NCBI RefSeq assembly: GCF_900176385.1
Contig: NZ_FWXN01000012.1
Span: forward strand, 85,621-149,620
Reading direction: 5' to 3'
DNA: 64,000 bases
DNA from: Janibacter indicus
GTDB taxonomy: Bacteria > Actinomycetota > Actinomycetes > Actinomycetales > Dermatophilaceae
The notes below the pieces were generated by a model, which was not told where the DNA came from, searched no databases, and saw only the letters and a list, made by a program, of their open reading frames with translations. The translations under genes were made by a program, and so were the position numbers. Of the stretch, positions 54,621-63,959 are shown one piece after another (positions within the stretch are counted from its first letter, which is position 1; every line of letters starts with the position of its first letter).

Positions 54621-56227
54621 GCACCCTTGTCCCCGCGGCGACCCAGACGGGGTCCGCCACGCTCAACATCACGATCTTCGTCGTCTTCGTCGTCGTGACC
54701 CTGGCGATCGTCGTCAAGGTCGCGGCCGGCCACAAGACCGCGAGCCAGATGTACACCGGAGGCGCGTCCTTCTCCGGCCGCCAGAACGGCCTGGCCATCG
54801 CCGGCGACTACCTCTCCGCGGCGAGCTTCCTCGGCATCGCCGGCGCCATCGCCTTGCAGGGCTACGACGGCTTCCTCTATTCGATCGGCTTCCTCGTGGC
54901 GTGGCTCGTCGCGCTGCTCCTCGTCGCCGAGCTCTTCCGCAACACCGGCCGCTTCACGCTCGCCGACGTGCTGTCCTACCGGCTGCAGCAGCGGCCGATG
55001 CGCATCGCGACGGCCACGTCCGTGCTCGCGGTCTCCTTCTTCTACCTGCTCGCCCAGATGGCCGGCGCCGGCGGCCTCGTCTCGTTGCTCCTCGGCGTCG
55101 ACGGCGCCTTCGCGCAGAATGCCGTCATCGCGATCGTCGGCATCGTCATGGTCGCCTACGTGATGATCGGCGGCATGAAGGGCACGACCTGGGTCCAGAT
55201 GATCAAGGCCGTGCTGCTCATCGCCGCGACCGCGATCATGACCGTGTGGGTGCTCGGGATGTTCGGCATGAACTTCTCCTCCCTCATGCAGGAGGCCGTC
55301 GACAAGAACCCCGCCGCCGGCGAGAAGCTCCTCGAGCCGGGCCTGAAGTACGGCGTCAACCTCACGACCAAGATCGACTTCATCTCGCTGTCGCTCGCCC
55401 TCGTGCTCGGCACCGCCGGCCTGCCCCACGTGCTCCAGCGCTTCTACACGGTCCCGACGAGCAGGCAGGCGCGCAAGTCCGTCGAGTGGGCAATCTGGCT
55501 CATCGGCGGCTTCTACCTGCTGACCCTCGTCATCGGCTACGGCGCCGGCGCCCTCGTCGGCCCGGAGGTCATCAACGCCGCGCCGGGCAAGGCCAACGCC
55601 GCTGCTCCGCTGCTCGCCTACGAACTTGGTGGCTCCTGGCTGCTCGGCATCGTCTCCGGCATCGCCTTCGCGACGATCCTCGCAGTCGTCGCCGGCCTGA
55701 CGATCACGGCGAGCGCGAGCTTCGCGCACGACCTGTACAACCAGGTCTTCAAGCACGGCAAGGCCACCCAGGAGGAAGAGGTCAAGGTCTCGCGCTACGC
55801 CGCGGTCGGCACCGGTGTCGTCGCCATCCTCGGCGGCATGCTGGCCAAGGACCAGAACATCGCCTTCCTCGTGGCGCTGGCCTTCGCCGTCGCGGCGAGC
55901 GCCAACCTGCCGACCATCCTCTACAGCCTCTTCTGGAAGCGCTTCAACACCCGGGGTGCGCTGTGGTCGATGTACGGCGGCCTCGCGTCGGCGCTCATCC
56001 TCATCGCCTTCTCCCCCGTCGTCTCCGGGTCCGAGACCGCGATGCTCAAGAACGCCGACTTCGACATCTTCCCGCTGGCCAACCCCGGCCTGATCTCCAT
56101 CCCGCTGGGCTTCTTCCTCGGCTGGCTGGGCTCGGTGACGAGCCAGGAGTTCAACCGCGCGAAGTACGCGGAGATGGAGGTGCGCAGCCTCACCGGTCAC
56201 GGCGTCGCCGAGGTCATCGACCACTGA
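54617..56227 (+). CDS. actP: Cation/acetate symporter ActP-like
   Basis: A 536-residue SSS transporter matching the ActP/MctC group: ASQMYTGGASFSGRQNGLAIAGDYLSAASFLGIAGAIAL, DFISLSLALVLGTAGLPHVLQRFYTVPT and SFAHDLYNQVFK. The expected cargo is acetate or other short monocarboxylates with Na+ or H+. An acetyl-CoA synthetase at 61875 would use the acetate. It overlaps the DUF485 gene by 4 bases and ends at a bidirectional terminator. Confidence 0.92.
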   Translation: MSTLVPAATQTGSATLNITIFVVFVVVTLAIVVKVAAGHKTASQMYTGGASFSGRQNGLAIAGDYLSAASFLGIAGAIALQGYDGFLYSIGFLVAWLVALLLVAELFRNTGRFTLADVLSYRLQQRPMRIATATSVLAVSFFYLLAQMAGAGGLVSLLLGVDGAFAQNAVIAIVGIVMVAYVMIGGMKGTTWVQMIKAVLLIAATAIMTVWVLGMFGMNFSSLMQEAVDKNPAAGEKLLEPGLKYGVNLTTKIDFISLSLALVLGTAGLPHVLQRFYTVPTSRQARKSVEWAIWLIGGFYLLTLVIGYGAGALVGPEVINAAPGKANAAAPLLAYELGGSWLLGIVSGIAFATILAVVAGLTITASASFAHDLYNQVFKHGKATQEEEVKVSRYAAVGTGVVAILGGMLAKDQNIAFLVALAFAVAASANLPTILYSLFWKRFNTRGALWSMYGGLASALILIAFSPVVSGSETAMLKNADFDIFPLANPGLISIPLGFFLGWLGSVTSQEFNRAKYAEMEVRSLTGHGVAEVIDH

Positions 56228-56252
56228 CCGATCACCAGCACCACCCCACGGG

Positions 56253-56287
56253 CGAAAGGGGGGAGAGCCGCGGCTCTCCCCCCTTCG
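56253..56287. terminator. Bidirectional terminator between actP and bioB
   Basis: CGAAAGGGGGGAGAGCC pairs with GGCTCTCCCCCCTTCG (one extra A in the left arm). It closes both convergent transcripts and again presents CGAAGGGGG-type ends. Confidence 0.8.
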
Positions 56288-56295
56288 TCATGTCC

Positions 56296-57357
56296 TCAGG
56301 CGTTGGCCGGGACGTTCGTGCCGGCCCCGCGGCGCCGGATGGCCGGCACGGTCCCGGTCGCCCCGTCGCCGGTCGGCTCGTCGGCCCCCAGGACCGTGAA
56401 CCCGTGGTCCGCGATGAGCGCGAGGTCCTCCTCCGCTGCCTGTCCCTCGGCGGTGAGGTAGTCGCCGAGGAAGATCGAGTTGGCCACCTGCAGCGCCAGC
56501 CCCTGCACGCCGCGCAGGTGCATCTCGCGGCCCGCCGCGATCCGCAGCTCGGCGGCCGGCGCGAGCAGTCGCGCGGCGGCGAGGATGCGCAGGCAGCGCA
56601 GCGGGGTCAGCTCCCACGTCTGCTGCTTGGGCGTCCCGTCGAAGGGGATGAGGAAGTTGACCGGGATGGAGTCGGACCCCATCTCCCGCAGGGCGACCAG
56701 TGCCTCGACGAGCTGTTCGTCGCTCTCCCCGAGGCCGGCGATGAGGCCGCTGCACGCCGACAGCCCGGCTCCCTGGGCCATGGCGACGGTACGCACCCGG
56801 TCCTCGTAGGTGTGCGTCGTGACGATGGAGTCGTGGTGCGACTGGGCGGTGTTGATGTTGTGGTTGTAGGCGTCGACACCCGCCTCGCGCAGGCGCTCGG
56901 CCTGACCATCGCGCAGCAGCCCGAGGCAGGCACAGACCTCGACCTCGGGGTGCTCCTCCTTGATCGTGCCGACCATCCCCACGACCCGCTCCACGTCACG
57001 GTCGGTGGGGCCGCGACCGCTGGCGACCATGCACACACGCGACGCCCCTCCCCGCACCCCGGCCCGCGCCTGGTCGAGCGCCTGGTCCTCCTTGAGCCAG
57101 GTGTAGCGCAGGATCTCGCTGGTCGACCCGAGCGCCTGGGAGCAGTAGCCGCAGTCCTCGGGGCACAGCCCGGACTTGAGGTTGACGAGGTAGTTGACCT
57201 TGACGCTCATCCCGTAGTGGGCCCGCCGCAGCCGGGCCACTGCGGCGACCGCGTCGAGCACGTCCTCGTCCGGAGCGCGCAGCACCGTCAGTGCCTCCTG
57301 CGGCGTCGCCTCGGCGCCGGCGAGGACCCGCGCGACGATCTCGTCGTAGGTGGTCAT
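56296..57357 (-). CDS. bioB: Biotin synthase
   Basis: BioB inserts sulphur into dethiobiotin using SAM and iron-sulphur clusters. The 353-residue protein has the radical-SAM motif [16 protein letters not shown]-type [11 protein letters not shown] context, [17 protein letters not shown] and the [13 protein letters not shown] region. ATG 57357 with GAAGGGAAG upstream is the start. bioA, bioD and bioF are not in this window. It lies 10 bases after ecfT in the bioY-ecfA-ecfT-bioB run. Confidence 0.93.
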   Translation of the reverse strand: MTTYDEIVARVLAGAEATPQEALTVLRAPDEDVLDAVAAVARLRRAHYGMSVKVNYLVNLKSGLCPEDCGYCSQALGSTSEILRYTWLKEDQALDQARAGVRGGASRVCMVASGRGPTDRDVERVVGMVGTIKEEHPEVEVCACLGLLRDGQAERLREAGVDAYNHNINTAQSHHDSIVTTHTYEDRVRTVAMAQGAGLSACSGLIAGLGESDEQLVEALVALREMGSDSIPVNFLIPFDGTPKQQTWELTPLRCLRILAAARLLAPAAELRIAAGREMHLRGVQGLALQVANSIFLGDYLTAEGQAAEEDLALIADHGFTVLGADEPTGDGATGTVPAIRRRGAGTNVPANA

Positions 57358-57367
57358 GGTCTTCCCT

Positions 57368-57979
57368 TCATCCGTGTCTTCCGGTCTGGTCATCGCCCAC
57401 ACCTCGGGCGTGGAGCGCCTCCCCCCGCAGCCGCGCGTCACGCACGACCCGCACGACGAAGGGGGTCAAGGTCGCCCTGGGGTCGCGCTCCAGCCCGCGT
57501 GCCCGCGCCGCGTCCCGCGTCTGCCCGGCCGCCTCGGCGGTGGCCGGCACGGCCCGCAGCACGAGCGAGATCGCCAGGGCGACGCGGTCGGGGCGCACGC
57601 CGAATCGGCGGAGCGGGCGCAGGGCCCGCTCGACGGTGTCGAGCATGTCGTCGACCCGGGTCGTCGCCGTGACGAGGTGTGCGAGCAGGACGAGTGCCAC
57701 GAGGTCACCGACGGTCTCGGCGGCGCGGGGCCAGCCCGCCTGCCAGGTGAGCCAGGCACCGAGCGCGAGCATCACGAGGACGAGTCCGCGCAGGGTGGTC
57801 GCAAGCACCCTCACGGGGGTGCCAGCAACGACGAGGAGGGTGAGCGCAGCACCCAGCGCGAGTGCTGCCCACAGCCAGCCGCCAGTGATGGCCAGCCCGA
57901 CCCCCACGGCGGCGAGCAGGGTGAGCTTGGCACCCGCCGGGACCCGGTGGACGAGCGAGGTCCCGGGACGGTGCACCAT
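57368..57979 (-). CDS. bioN: Energy-coupling factor transporter transmembrane protein EcfT/BioN
   Basis: A 203-residue EcfT protein with about five helices; the coupling helices contain the Ala-Arg-Gly signature [10 protein letters not shown] and a second [12 protein letters not shown]. Works with BioM and BioY. ATG 57979 shares one base with the stop of the ATPase gene (TGATG); an ATG three codons earlier is possible. Confidence 0.88.
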   Translation of the reverse strand: MVHRPGTSLVHRVPAGAKLTLLAAVGVGLAITGGWLWAALALGAALTLLVVAGTPVRVLATTLRGLVLVMLALGAWLTWQAGWPRAAETVGDLVALVLLAHLVTATTRVDDMLDTVERALRPLRRFGVRPDRVALAISLVLRAVPATAEAAGQTRDAARARGLERDPRATLTPFVVRVVRDARLRGEALHARGVGDDQTGRHG

Positions 57980-58680
57980 CAGGAGCATGCGGCCACCCGG
58001 GCGCGATAGTGGTGGACGACGTCGGCCGCGGGTCCGTCGGCCACGACCCGGCCGCCGTCGACGAGGAGTGCCCGGTCGCACCGGCTGGCGAGCTCGAGGT
58101 CGTGGGTGACGAGCAGCACCTGCTGCGGCAGCCCCATGAGCAGGTCCCCGACCCGTCGGGAGGCCGCCAGGTCGAGCAGCGTCGTCGGCTCGTCGGCGAC
58201 GAGGACGTCCGGGCCGGTGGCCAGGACGCTCGTCAGGGCGAGCAGCTGGGCCTGCCCGCCGGAGATCGCGTGGACACTGCGGTCGGCCAGACCGGCCAGG
58301 CCGTGCTGCTCGAGCACCTCGGCCACGGCAGCATCGCGGTCACGTCGGTCGGGTCGCGTGGCCCGCAGCGACAGGGCCACGTCCTCGGCGACCGTCGGCA
58401 TGACGAGCTGTGCGTGCGGGTCGGTGAAGGTGAAGGCCACCCGGCGCCGCACCTCGCGGCCGCGACGTGCCACGTCGACGCCGTCGACGTGCACGGCCCC
58501 CGTCGAGGCGGTGACGAGCCCGTTGACGAGACGGGCCAGAGTCGACTTGCCGGCGCCGTTGGGGCCGATGAGCGCCACGCGGGACTCGCTGACGAGCAGG
58601 CTCGTCTCGTCGAGCACGAGCAGGTCGCCGGTCGCCGTGGGCCGGCGGACGGTGACCCGGTCGAGCTCGATGCGGGCCAT
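57979..58680 (-). CDS. bioM: Energy-coupling factor ATPase EcfA/BioM
   Basis: A 233-residue ABC ATPase. Walker A is GPNGAGKSTL, the signature ISGGQAQLLAL (variant of LSGGQ), Walker B VLVADEPTTLLD and the switch His in LLVTHD. It powers the biotin ECF transporter. ATG 58680 shares one base with the bioY stop (TGATG). Confidence 0.9.
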   Translation of the reverse strand: MARIELDRVTVRRPTATGDLLVLDETSLLVSESRVALIGPNGAGKSTLARLVNGLVTASTGAVHVDGVDVARRGREVRRRVAFTFTDPHAQLVMPTVAEDVALSLRATRPDRRDRDAAVAEVLEQHGLAGLADRSVHAISGGQAQLLALTSVLATGPDVLVADEPTTLLDLAASRRVGDLLMGLPQQVLLVTHDLELASRCDRALLVDGGRVVADGPAADVVHHYRARVAACS

Positions 58681-59264
58681 CAGGCGCGGCGACGCAGCAG
58701 GTCGGGGAAGGCGCGGTGCACCGCGCCCGCGACGAGCACGGTGGCCGCGAGCTTGACCAGGTCACCGATCCAGAAGGCGCCGTCGACGGTGGCGGCCGCC
58801 TGCCACCCGAGCCCCGCCCGCAGGTGCAGGCCGACGATGCCGGCGGCGTGGACGACCAGGAGCGCGAGCAGCCCTCCTGCGGTGAGCACCCACACGGTGC
58901 CGCGACCGGCGCGCCGGACCGCGACGGAGGCGACGGCCCCGATGATCGCCGCCCCGACGACGAACCCGAGGATGTATCCCCCGGTCGGGCCGACGAGGAC
59001 CGGCAGCCCGGCCTTGCCGTTGGCGAAGACGGGCAGCCCGACCGCCCCGACGAGGATCCACAGGAGGACCGCGAGCGCGCCGCGTCGAGCCCCGAGGACC
59101 GCGCCGGCGAGGAGGACTCCGAAGGTCTGCAGCGTGATCGGCGCGAAGACCGAGAGGTTGACCGCGGGCAGGACCGAGCAGACCGCGATCAGTGCGGCGA
59201 GGGAGGAGACGAGGGCCAGGTCGGTGCTCGCCGTGGCGGCCCGGGCGGCCGGTGCTGTGGTCAT
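58680..59264 (-). CDS. bioY: Biotin ECF transporter substrate-binding protein BioY
   Basis: A 194-residue six-helix BioY protein: VLPAVNLSVFAPITLQTFGVLLAGAVLGARRG and GPTGGYILGFVVGA. ATG 59264 is chosen because GAGGGG lies about 10 bases upstream; an upstream ATG at 59282 would start only 5 bases from the operator. First gene of the biotin operon. Confidence 0.92.
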   Translation of the reverse strand: MTTAPAARAATASTDLALVSSLAALIAVCSVLPAVNLSVFAPITLQTFGVLLAGAVLGARRGALAVLLWILVGAVGLPVFANGKAGLPVLVGPTGGYILGFVVGAAIIGAVASVAVRRAGRGTVWVLTAGGLLALLVVHAAGIVGLHLRAGLGWQAAATVDGAFWIGDLVKLAATVLVAGAVHRAFPDLLRRRA

Positions 59265-59287
59265 GCTGCCGATTCCCCTCATGTGAA

Positions 59288-59319
59288 TGAACGCCGTTCA
59301 CCCAAGTGAACGGCGTTCA
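59288..59319. promoter_or_regulatory. Double BioQ operator in the bioY/bioQ divergent region
   Basis: Two 13-base palindromes, TGAACGCCGTTCA (59288) and TGAACGGCGTTCA (59307), separated by 6 bases, match the TGAAC-N3-GTTCA consensus known for the actinobacterial biotin repressor BioQ. The two copies are mirror images of each other. Confidence 0.92.
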
Positions 59320-59348
59320 GATTAGGGCCCTCGATCACGTGTGGTCAA
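59319..59348 (-). promoter_or_regulatory. bioY operon promoter
   Basis: On the minus strand a -35 TTGACC (59348-59343), an 18-base spacer and a -10 TAATCT (59324-59319). The operator begins at the -10, so bound BioQ would cover the transcription start. Confidence 0.65.
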
Positions 59349-59386
59349 CTGGACCCCCGATCTCGATCCGCTCGAAGGGAGCGCCC

Positions 59387-59968
59387 GTGCCGCCGACGCG
59401 ACGGACCCGCCAGCAGCCGCTCTCCCACGAGCGGATCGTCGCCACCGCCCTCGGCCTGCTCTCCCGGGTCGGCCTGCCCGACCTGACGATGCGCGCCATC
59501 GGCACCGAGCTCGGGGTGCAGCAGAGCGCGCTGTACCACCACTTCGCCAACAAGCAGGCGATGCTCGGGGCCGTGGCCGACGAGATCCTCGCGCGCGCCC
59601 CGCGCCCGTCGACACCCGACGACGCCCCCTGGCAGGCGCGGGTGCAGGAGCGCTGCACGCAGCTGCACGCAGCAGTCACCGCCTACCCCGACGGCGCGGA
59701 CCTCGTGATGAGCATGTGGGCCTTCGGGATGGGCGGGCAGACCCCCTTCGACGAGCTGTCCCGCCTGCTGCGCGAGGCCGGCATCTCCCCGGCCGTGGCG
59801 CCGACCGCCGCACGCACGCTGCTGCACTTCGTCTACGGGCACGCCTACGACGAGCAGTCGCACGACGTCGCCGCGCGCTCAGGGATCCTCACCGCCGAGC
59901 GCGAGCCGAGCGACTTCGGCACCGGCCTGCGCATCCTCGTCTCGGGCATCGAGGCGCTCCTGCCATGA
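59387..59968 (+). CDS. bioQ: TetR-family biotin repressor BioQ
   Basis: A 193-residue TetR regulator. The helix-turn-helix is IVATALGLLSRVGLPDLTMRAIGTELGVQQSALYHHFANKQAML and the ligand domain fits TetR_C. It diverges from bioYMNB with a double TGAAC-N3-GTTCA site between, which strongly supports BioQ. AAGGGAG about 6 bases before GTG 59387 supports the start. Its stop codon lies inside the downstream palindrome. Confidence 0.9.
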   Translation: MPPTRRTRQQPLSHERIVATALGLLSRVGLPDLTMRAIGTELGVQQSALYHHFANKQAMLGAVADEILARAPRPSTPDDAPWQARVQERCTQLHAAVTAYPDGADLVMSMWAFGMGGQTPFDELSRLLREAGISPAVAPTAARTLLHFVYGHAYDEQSHDVAARSGILTAEREPSDFGTGLRILVSGIEALLP

Positions 59969-60009
59969 CGTGCGAAGGGGGAGGCCGTGGCCTCCCCCTT
60001 CGCACGTCA
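59966..60009. terminator. Perfect 21-bp-stem terminator containing the bioQ stop codon
   Basis: TGACGTGCGAAGGGGGAGG plus CC pairs exactly with the inverse arm, leaving a 2-base centre. The bioQ stop TGA is the first triplet of the left arm. Convergent transcripts both end here; each arm carries CGAAGGGGG. Confidence 0.85.
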
Positions 60010-60023
60010 GGCGTGTCGGTGCG

Positions 60024-60671
60024 TCACTTCGTCCAGACGATCGCGCCATCGTCGGCGTAGTCACCGTCGTAGGGCGAGTACTGCGCGCCGCTGACCTCCT
60101 GGCCGCCCTGGACCATCGCGACGTCGCAGGTGGTCTCGGTGTCACCGGGGCCGAAGTCGTCCGGCACCGAGTTGCGGTCGCACTTGGCGAAGGGCGAGGT
60201 CCCGATGATGACGAGGGTGGACGCCTTGCGGCCGTCGCTGGTGATCACGTCGACGTCATCGAGGACGTCGCCGCCGAGGTCCGCCGAGGAGTCGGTCCCG
60301 GTCATCGTGTACTGCACGTAGACCGGCGTGTAGCCCTTGTACTTGTCGGCGTCCTTGAGCTGCGACAGGTCGGCACTCGCCCCCTTGGTGACCTCGGTGA
60401 CCGTCAGCTCGAGGGTCGCGCCGTCGTCGCCCTGCGGGATCACCGCGGTCTCGCCGAGCTTGAGCTCGGTCCCGGGCTTGGTGAGCTCCGCCGCCGGAGC
60501 GTCGTCGCTGTCCTCGTCCTCCTCGGACTCGGGCGACGTCGTGTCCTCGCTCGTGGTCTCCTGCGCCGGAGTCTCCTCGGCCGAGGTCTCCTCGCTCGGG
60601 GACGCGCTCTCGCTCGTCGCCGAGCTGCTCGGCGTCGCGTCCGTGGCCTCGTCGGAGCCACAGGCGGTCAG
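60024..60671 (-). pseudogene. Lipoprotein frame without signal peptide or start codon
   Basis: The frame reads LTACGSDEATDATPSSSATS, an acidic Ser/Thr/Glu linker and a folded C-terminal domain (LKLGETAVIPQGDDGATLELTVTEV to DDGAIVWTK, DUF4352-like). LTAC at 60660-60671 is a lipobox whose upstream signal peptide is missing: the codons before it run into the end of the phenylalanine hydroxylase gene, and there is no ATG or GTG upstream in that frame. The only in-frame start is GTG 60443, after the lipobox. A deletion has apparently fused the two genes, unless it is a sequencing error. Confidence 0.65.
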
Positions 60672-61594
60672 CCCGTCGCGGTTGACACGGGGAGCAGTCC
60701 CCTGCGCACGGCCTCGTGGCGCAGCGCTGCGGCCGCCTCGTCGTCGACGGTCGCGAAGAAGTCTCCGACGACGTCCTCGAGGTGGTCCATCGACCTGGCG
60801 GCGAAGAGCACCGGCTGGTAGGCGGTGATGTCGTAGTTGAGGGTGCCCATGTCGGCGAGGTCGAGCTCGCGGATCTCCATCTGCCCGAACTCCTGGATCT
60901 CGCCGTAGCTCGAGAGGATCCCGGCTCCGTAGGCCTTGAGGTCGCTCCCGTCGTGCATGACCCCGAACTCGATCGAGAACCAGAAGACGTCGGCCACGAG
61001 CTTCATGGCCTCGTCGGTCTGCAGACGCAACGAGGCCCGGCCCGCGGCCTCGGTGATCGCGGCCAGACGGGGGCTGGCGAGCTGGTTGGCGTGCCCGATG
61101 ACCTCGTGGATGATGTCCGGCTCGGGCGTGTAGAGCGGCTCGCTGCCATGCCTGAGGTACTGCGTGGAGTTGAAGGCGCGGGCCCCCAGGTCGGCGTAGA
61201 AGTCGCGCAACGGGACCAGACCGGGCGCACAGACGTAGTTCCAGTCGGTGATCGGCACCAGCCGCTCGCTCACCTCGGCCAGCTGGGGCACGTGATCCGT
61301 CGGCAGGTCCAGCCGTGCCTTGGCCTCGAGGTACTCACGGTGGGCGTGGCGCTCGTGCAGCGGAGCGAGCTCGGCACTCACCCGGCGCCAGATGTCGTGC
61401 TCGGCGTCGGTGTAGTCGATGGTCGGCACCGGCTCGTGCCCGCGGTCCCAGCCCAGCGCGGCGCCGGCGATCTCGCCGCGTCGGCGCAGGTAGTGCGCGT
61501 CGTCGCGCCCCGGGTGCGTGTCCGCAAGATGGACCTCGACGGTCCCGTCCTCGTGCTCGGTGACGGGCGAGTACAGCTGTCCCTCGGTGAACAC
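60668..61594 (-). CDS. phhA: Phenylalanine 4-monooxygenase
   Basis: A 308-residue pterin-dependent aromatic amino acid hydroxylase converting phenylalanine to tyrosine. The iron ligands are the two histidines in DIIHEVIGHANQL and Glu in FWFSIEFGV. GTG 61594 has AAGGAGG about 8 bases upstream. The C-terminus (RRGLLPVSTATG) runs into the lipobox of the next frame, so it may not be the original end. Confidence 0.9.
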   Translation of the reverse strand: MFTEGQLYSPVTEHEDGTVEVHLADTHPGRDDAHYLRRRGEIAGAALGWDRGHEPVPTIDYTDAEHDIWRRVSAELAPLHERHAHREYLEAKARLDLPTDHVPQLAEVSERLVPITDWNYVCAPGLVPLRDFYADLGARAFNSTQYLRHGSEPLYTPEPDIIHEVIGHANQLASPRLAAITEAAGRASLRLQTDEAMKLVADVFWFSIEFGVMHDGSDLKAYGAGILSSYGEIQEFGQMEIRELDLADMGTLNYDITAYQPVLFAARSMDHLEDVVGDFFATVDDEAAAALRHEAVRRGLLPVSTATG

Positions 61595-61874
61595 GGCAAC
61601 CACCTCCTTGTGATCACCCCACCGTGGCAGATGGCCGCTGAGTGCACCACGGTTCCGCGACACGCTGGGCATTGTGCACACCCGAGGCGAAGGGAGGTCC
61701 GCTCACCGCTGCGCACTGTGCCCACCCCCCTTCGTCAGGACCGCTCGTCGTGCGACGGGCCGCGTCCGGCGACGTCGTGGGACCCCGCCGTTGTGCTCCT
61801 GACGGGCGCAGGAGAGGCTAGGTGGTGGACACAGGTCCGCGCGACGGAGCGCGGCCACTCGACGAGGAGGACAT
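61595..61874. other. Divergent phhA/acs promoter region
   Basis: 280 bases with no gene. Two CGAAGGG motifs lie at 61687 (plus) and 61728 (minus). A GAGGAGGACAT ribosome site ends just before acs. Promoter elements are not clear. Confidence 0.35.
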
Positions 61875-63806
61875 GTGACGGACTACGCCCCCACCCCCGA
61901 GTTCACCGAGCAGGCCGTGGGTCAGGCCTCGCTCTACGACGAGGCTGCCGACCACGAGGCCTTCTGGGCCGCCAGGGCCACGGAGTACGTCACGTGGAGC
62001 CAGGACTTCGGCACCACCCTCGACTGGAGTGACGCCCCCTTCGCCAAGTGGTTCGTCGGCGGTGAGCTCAACGCCAGCTACAACTGCGTCGACCGCCATG
62101 TCGAGGCCGGCAACGGCGACCGGGTGGCCCTGCACGTCGTCGGCGCCAACGGCGACGACCGCACCATCACCTACGCCGACCTCCTGCGTGAGGTGAGCAA
62201 GGCAGCCAATGCCCTCGAGTCCCTCGGCGTGACGAAGGGGGACCGCGTCGCCATCTACATGCCGATGATCCCCGAAGCCGTCATCGCCATGCTCGCCTGC
62301 GCCCGCATCGGCGCCCCGCACTCGGTGGTCTTCGGGGGCTTCTCCTCCGACGCGCTCAAGGCGCGCATCGAGGACGGCGAGGCCAAGCTCGTCATCACCT
62401 CCGACGGCCAGTTCCGCAAGGGCAAGGCGATGCCGCTCAAGGAGGCCGTCGACCGGGCCGTGCCCGGCACGACCGCCGGCAAGGTGCTCGTCGTCAAGCG
62501 CACCGGTATCGACGTCGAGTGGGACGACGAGCGCGACGTGTGGTGGCACGAGGTCGTCGACAGCGCCTCCGACCAGCACGAGGCTCCGGCGCACGACAGC
62601 GAGCACCCGCTCTTCATCCTCTACACCTCCGGCACGACCGGGAAGCCCAAGGGGATCCTGCACACGACGGGCGGCTACCTCACCCAGTGCGCCTACACGA
62701 ATGCCGTCGTCCACGACGTCCACCCCGAGACCGACGTCTACTGGTGCACTGCCGACATCGGGTGGGTGACCGGCCACAGCTACATCGTCTACGGCCCCCT
62801 CGCCAACGGCGCGACCCAAGTGCTCTTCGAGGGCACCCCCGACAGCCCGCACCAGGGCGTCTTCTGGGAGATCGTCGAGAAGTACAAGGTGAGCATCCTC
62901 TACACAGCTCCCACGGCGATCCGCACCTTCATGAAGTGGGGCGCGGACATCCCCGCCAAGTACGATCTGTCGTCGATCCGCGTCCTCGGGTCCGTCGGGG
63001 AGCCGATCAACCCCGAGGCCTGGCGCTGGTACCGCGAGCACATCGGCGGCGGCAGCGCCCCGATCGTCGACACGTGGTGGCAGACGGAGACGGGCGCCAT
63101 CATGAACTCCCCCCTCCCCGGGGTCACCACCCTCGAGCCGGGCAGCTCCCAGCGACCGATCCCCGGCATCAGCGCCGAGATCCTCGATGACGAGGGGCAG
63201 CCGCTCACCGAGCCCGAGCAGGTCGGCTACCTCGTCCTCACCAAGCCCTGGCCCTCGATGCTCCGCGGCATCTGGGGCGACCCGGAGCGCTACAAGGACA
63301 CCTACTGGAGCCGCTTCGGCCCGGAGTACTACTTCGCGGGCGACGGCGCCAAGTACGACGCCGACGGCAACATCTGGATCCTCGGCCGGGTCGACGACGT
63401 CATGAACGTCTCCGGCCACCGGCTCTCGACGGCCGAGATCGAGTCGGCGCTCGTCTCGCACCCCCGGGTCGCCGAGGCGGCCGTCGTCGGTGCCAGTGAC
63501 GAGACCACCGGTCAGGCGGTCGTGGCCTTTGCCATCCTGCGCCAGGACGGAGAGACCGGAGGAGCCGAGGGCGACGAGCTCATCCAGGAGCTGCGCAACC
63601 ACGTCGGCCAGCAGATCGGCCCGATCGCCAAGCCACGGCAGATCATGATCGTCGACGAGCTGCCCAAGACCCGCTCGGGCAAGATCATGCGCCGGCTGCT
63701 CAAGGACGTCGCCGAGAACCGTGAGGTCGGTGATGTGACGACCCTGGCGGACTCGTCCGTCATGAACCTCATCAAGGACGGCATGGCCAAGCCCTCAGGT
63801 GACTGA
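61875..63806 (+). CDS. acs: Acetyl-CoA synthetase
   Basis: Acs makes acetyl-CoA from acetate, ATP and CoA, releasing AMP and PPi. The 643-residue protein has the acetate-binding tryptophan region [11 protein letters not shown]3 motif [31 protein letters not shown] and the acetylatable lysine in [20 protein letters not shown] precedes GTG 61875. It pairs functionally with the ActP-like symporter. A terminator follows. Confidence 0.97.
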   Translation: MTDYAPTPEFTEQAVGQASLYDEAADHEAFWAARATEYVTWSQDFGTTLDWSDAPFAKWFVGGELNASYNCVDRHVEAGNGDRVALHVVGANGDDRTITYADLLREVSKAANALESLGVTKGDRVAIYMPMIPEAVIAMLACARIGAPHSVVFGGFSSDALKARIEDGEAKLVITSDGQFRKGKAMPLKEAVDRAVPGTTAGKVLVVKRTGIDVEWDDERDVWWHEVVDSASDQHEAPAHDSEHPLFILYTSGTTGKPKGILHTTGGYLTQCAYTNAVVHDVHPETDVYWCTADIGWVTGHSYIVYGPLANGATQVLFEGTPDSPHQGVFWEIVEKYKVSILYTAPTAIRTFMKWGADIPAKYDLSSIRVLGSVGEPINPEAWRWYREHIGGGSAPIVDTWWQTETGAIMNSPLPGVTTLEPGSSQRPIPGISAEILDDEGQPLTEPEQVGYLVLTKPWPSMLRGIWGDPERYKDTYWSRFGPEYYFAGDGAKYDADGNIWILGRVDDVMNVSGHRLSTAEIESALVSHPRVAEAAVVGASDETTGQAVVAFAILRQDGETGGAEGDELIQELRNHVGQQIGPIAKPRQIMIVDELPKTRSGKIMRRLLKDVAENREVGDVTTLADSSVMNLIKDGMAKPSGD

Positions 63807-63825
63807 CCGAGGCACAGAGCGACGA

Positions 63826-63858
63826 AGAGGGCCCCACCGAGTTGGTGGGGCCCTCTTT
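63826..63858 (+). terminator. acs terminator
   Basis: AAGAGGGCCCCACC pairs perfectly with GGTGGGGCCCTCTT, loop GAGTT, followed by a short T-rich tail. Confidence 0.85.
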
Positions 63859-63914
63859 GTGTGCCTCGAGCTGGGCAATGGCTCCGAGCCATCCCCCATG
63901 TGTGCCTGGAATGG

Positions 63915-63950
63915 CGAAAGCCCCCCAGCGTGGTGGCTGGGGGGCTTTCG
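63915..63950 (-). terminator. rRNA operon terminator
   Basis: A 15-base perfect stem (CGAAAGCCCCCCAGC with GCTGGGGGGCTTTCG) lies just after the 5S 3' end on the minus strand; it is convergent with the acs terminator. Confidence 0.85.
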
Positions 63951-63959
63951 TGAATGTTT

